A stretch of 7,537 nt of DNA, taken from contig LJUI01000124.1 of assembly GCA_001303705.1 (NCBI GenBank), forward strand, positions 1 to 7,537, read 5' to 3'. The position numbers were made by a program, and so were the translations under genes. This document shows positions 5,837-7,537 of this stretch, piece by piece. The DNA comes from a candidate division TA06 bacterium SM23_40. Lineage in GTDB: Bacteria; LJUI01; SM1-40. Numbering within the stretch: position 1 is the first letter of the stretch; every line of letters starts with the position of its first letter. Under the pieces are notes generated by a model. That model worked only from the letters and a program-made list of their open reading frames with translations. It made no database searches and was not told the DNA's origin.

Positions 5837-7537
5837 CTAGCGCGCCACCACCTCGAATGTGAACTCATCACTGGCGATGATGATCTCCGGATCTGCCCGT
5901 ACCAATGCTTCGTACCGGTAGATCCCGAGCGGCGCGTCAGCCGGAACAGGGTGCACGAAGTATGCATCGAGCGTGTCGTGCGGCGCAAGCGTGAACCCCA
6001 CGGGGCCGGCGATCGGATTCCCGCCGTACGGATTCCCGTTGGGCAGCGTCACGTGTGCCTCCCCTGTGTAGCTCCCGTGCTCCCCCATAGTGTTCACGAG
6101 CAGGGCCGTGTATCCCAGTTCACCGCCCCGGGGTATGACCGTAGCATCGGGAACGAGTTCAAGGGTCACGTGAGAGACTCCTGAGACTTCTATATCGAGC
6201 GTCGTCGGCCCTCCCTGCCCGACCACCACCCCGGGATACGTCGCGGGGGCATAGTTTGGCGCGATCGCGGTCACACGGTACGTGCCGGGCTGGAGCAATT
6301 TGGCATAGAATCCTGTTTCCGGATCGCTGCGCCGGAACCAGAGAAGATCATCGGAACTGGTGGCGAATCTGAGATACGCCTCCGCGGGTGTCCCCTCTGC
6401 CCAGACTGTACCGCGCAGCCCGGGTCCGGCGAGCCTTCTCAGGAGCTCGAGAGATGCCTCGCGATTGAGCTCACAGTGATAGAGGATCTCGGATCCCGGG
6501 GGGATGAATTGATCCGCCATCTCGAATGTGTACCCCAGCATGCCATGTTTCCCATAGGCATGGTCGGCGAACTCGCCGTTCACCCTGTACAGCTGCTGGG
6601 ACGCGACCCCGGGGACGTATCCGTTATACGCGGCCATCGCCTCACCCAGGGTGGCGAAGACCGCATGATCCGGCGTCTCGGCCACCTGATATCCCCACGG
6701 GTAGAGCACCCATCCACCGTAGGTATGGTAACTGATGCCGGCGACGAAGTTCTCCCGCGCGATCAGATCGATAAGGGCCTGGGTCTCGGGCTCCGATCCC
6801 GCCCACGGCCCGCGATAGGTCTGATCCCAGATGAAGCCGCTCGATCCCTCGTTATCGTACCCCCATTTGTAGATATAGTTGCGATTCAGATCGACGCCCT
6901 CGTGAAATATGGCGACGTAGAAGAGATATTCGTACAGGATATGGTCGTTGTCGTTATCGCGGGTGTTCTTGCGCCACAACTCGAACTGCGGATGTGTCTG
7001 CGAGTATTCGAGCACCAGCCAGTGCCCATCAGGATTGACGAGCGGGACGAACCATATCTCCGTCGTGTCGATCCACTGGGTGATCTCCGGATTGGTGCCG
7101 TAGTTGGAGAGGAGATAGTGGAGCAGGTACAGGCACATCTCCAGGCTGAGCGGCTCTCTCGCATGGTGCTCCCCACAATAGAGGAGCGCCGGCTCGGCCT
7201 CGTCTTCATCCACGTTGTCAGAGACCTTCATCGCCCAGATGTCGTGGCCAGGGTGCCCGGGATAACCGGCGCGACGCTCCCAGCTGTCGCCGATGTCGTA
7301 CAGCCTGGCGATTTCAGGGTGCTCCGTCTCCAGCTGCTCCAGCACCTCGAGCATCTCGGCGTAGGTGTGGTACTCCGGATCGACCTCGATAGTCCCGAGA
7401 TCGTGTACGACTATCTCTGTGGTGAACCCCATCCTGTCGAGCGCCGCCAGCCCCTCGCCGGTAGCGAGGACGTCGACATAGCCCTCGTGGCCCACTGCCG
7501 CTATGTCGAAATTGTGAGCGGCGATCGCCTCGATATC
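5837..7537 (-). CDS. M14 zinc carboxypeptidase A, N-terminus outside window
   Basis: The third M14-family metallocarboxypeptidase. 566 codons are visible and the frame stays open to the window edge. By alignment with B, about 43 N-terminal residues (signal peptide and first propeptide strand) are missing. Numbering from the first visible codon: the propeptide-like segment covers 1-47 and the M14 domain about 56-370. Zn ligands are His125 and Glu128 (HHARE) and His271 (SYHTYG). Asn218-Arg219 (DLNRN), Tyr317 and catalytic Glu339 (TFEM) are also present, with the family's 22-residue Tyr-Glu spacing. The carboxypeptidase regulatory-like beta domain lies at about 372-450, and the shared C-terminal module (RGGELGYTA, LPNGNPYGGNP, HPVPADAPLGIYRY) at about 457-566. 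Everything needed for catalysis is present. A GTG at 7495 could be mistaken for the start, but the 14 upstream codons (DIEAIAAHNFDIAA) align with B (DIASLVRARFDIAA), so it is internal. It is the first of three same-strand paralogues, and its own promoter is not visible. Confidence 0.93.
   Translation of the reverse strand, partial: DIEAIAAHNFDIAAVGHEGYVDVLATGEGLAALDRMGFTTEIVVHDLGTIEVDPEYHTYAEMLEVLEQLETEHPEIARLYDIGDSWERRAGYPGHPGHDIWAMKVSDNVDEDEAEPALLYCGEHHAREPLSLEMCLYLLHYLLSNYGTNPEITQWIDTTEIWFVPLVNPDGHWLVLEYSQTHPQFELWRKNTRDNDNDHILYEYLFYVAIFHEGVDLNRNYIYKWGYDNEGSSGFIWDQTYRGPWAGSEPETQALIDLIARENFVAGISYHTYGGWVLYPWGYQVAETPDHAVFATLGEAMAAYNGYVPGVASQQLYRVNGEFADHAYGKHGMLGYTFEMADQFIPPGSEILYHCELNREASLELLRRLAGPGLRGTVWAEGTPAEAYLRFATSSDDLLWFRRSDPETGFYAKLLQPGTYRVTAIAPNYAPATYPGVVVGQGGPTTLDIEVSGVSHVTLELVPDATVIPRGGELGYTALLVNTMGEHGSYTGEAHVTLPNGNPYGGNPIAGPVGFTLAPHDTLDAYFVHPVPADAPLGIYRYEALVRADPEIIIASDEFTFEVVAR

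Noticed and set aside
7493-7495. GTG at 7495 as the start of peptidase A
   Set aside because: The frame stays open to the window edge and the upstream codons align with the propeptide region of B, so the gene begins outside the window.

Overview
The window looks like a GC-rich chromosomal segment of a Gram-negative (diderm) bacterium. The evidence is a CMP-Kdo synthetase gene (kdsB), which is needed only where LPS-type outer membranes are built, next to the start of the CTP synthase gene pyrG. The secreted, multidomain M14 metallocarboxypeptidases filling the rest are typical of FCB-related or uncultured candidate phyla. That placement is inference from protein style; no rRNA or other marker gene is present. 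All five recognisable genes lie on the minus strand, so transcription runs from position 7537 towards position 1.

Layout in the direction of transcription. (1) 7537-5837: a secreted M14 zinc carboxypeptidase (called A here), cut at its N-terminus by the window edge. (2) 5836-5460: a 377-base gap with no gene. It holds a stem-loop just after the stop of A, a degenerate tandem array with a 16-base period (about 14.5 units), and a 20-base direct duplication just ahead of the next gene. (3) 5459-3633: a second, closely related M14 carboxypeptidase (B), complete, with a signal peptide. Its stop codon sits inside a strong stem-loop. (4) 3429-1342: a third M14 carboxypeptidase (C), more diverged and carrying an extra beta-type domain. 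It ends at a clear rho-independent terminator (1262-1207). (5) A near-consensus sigma70-type promoter (-35 TTGACA, 17-base spacer, -10 TAGATT, 1206-1178) follows that terminator directly and drives kdsB (1088-270). After 32 bases comes pyrG (from 237, running off the window).

The segment therefore holds two units. The kdsB-pyrG pair is metabolically coherent: PyrG makes CTP and KdsB uses CTP to activate Kdo for lipid A-core assembly. The peptidase trio is a tandem family in which all members share an N-terminal propeptide-like segment, an M14 catalytic domain with every key residue intact, a carboxypeptidase regulatory-like beta domain, and a distinctive C-terminal module of about 100 residues whose function I do not recognise. 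These are most likely exported enzymes that degrade or process extracellular peptides.

The points most worth a second look are the 16-base array between A and B, the shared C-terminal module of the trio, and the differences between the three paralogues at the substrate-pocket position and in domain content.
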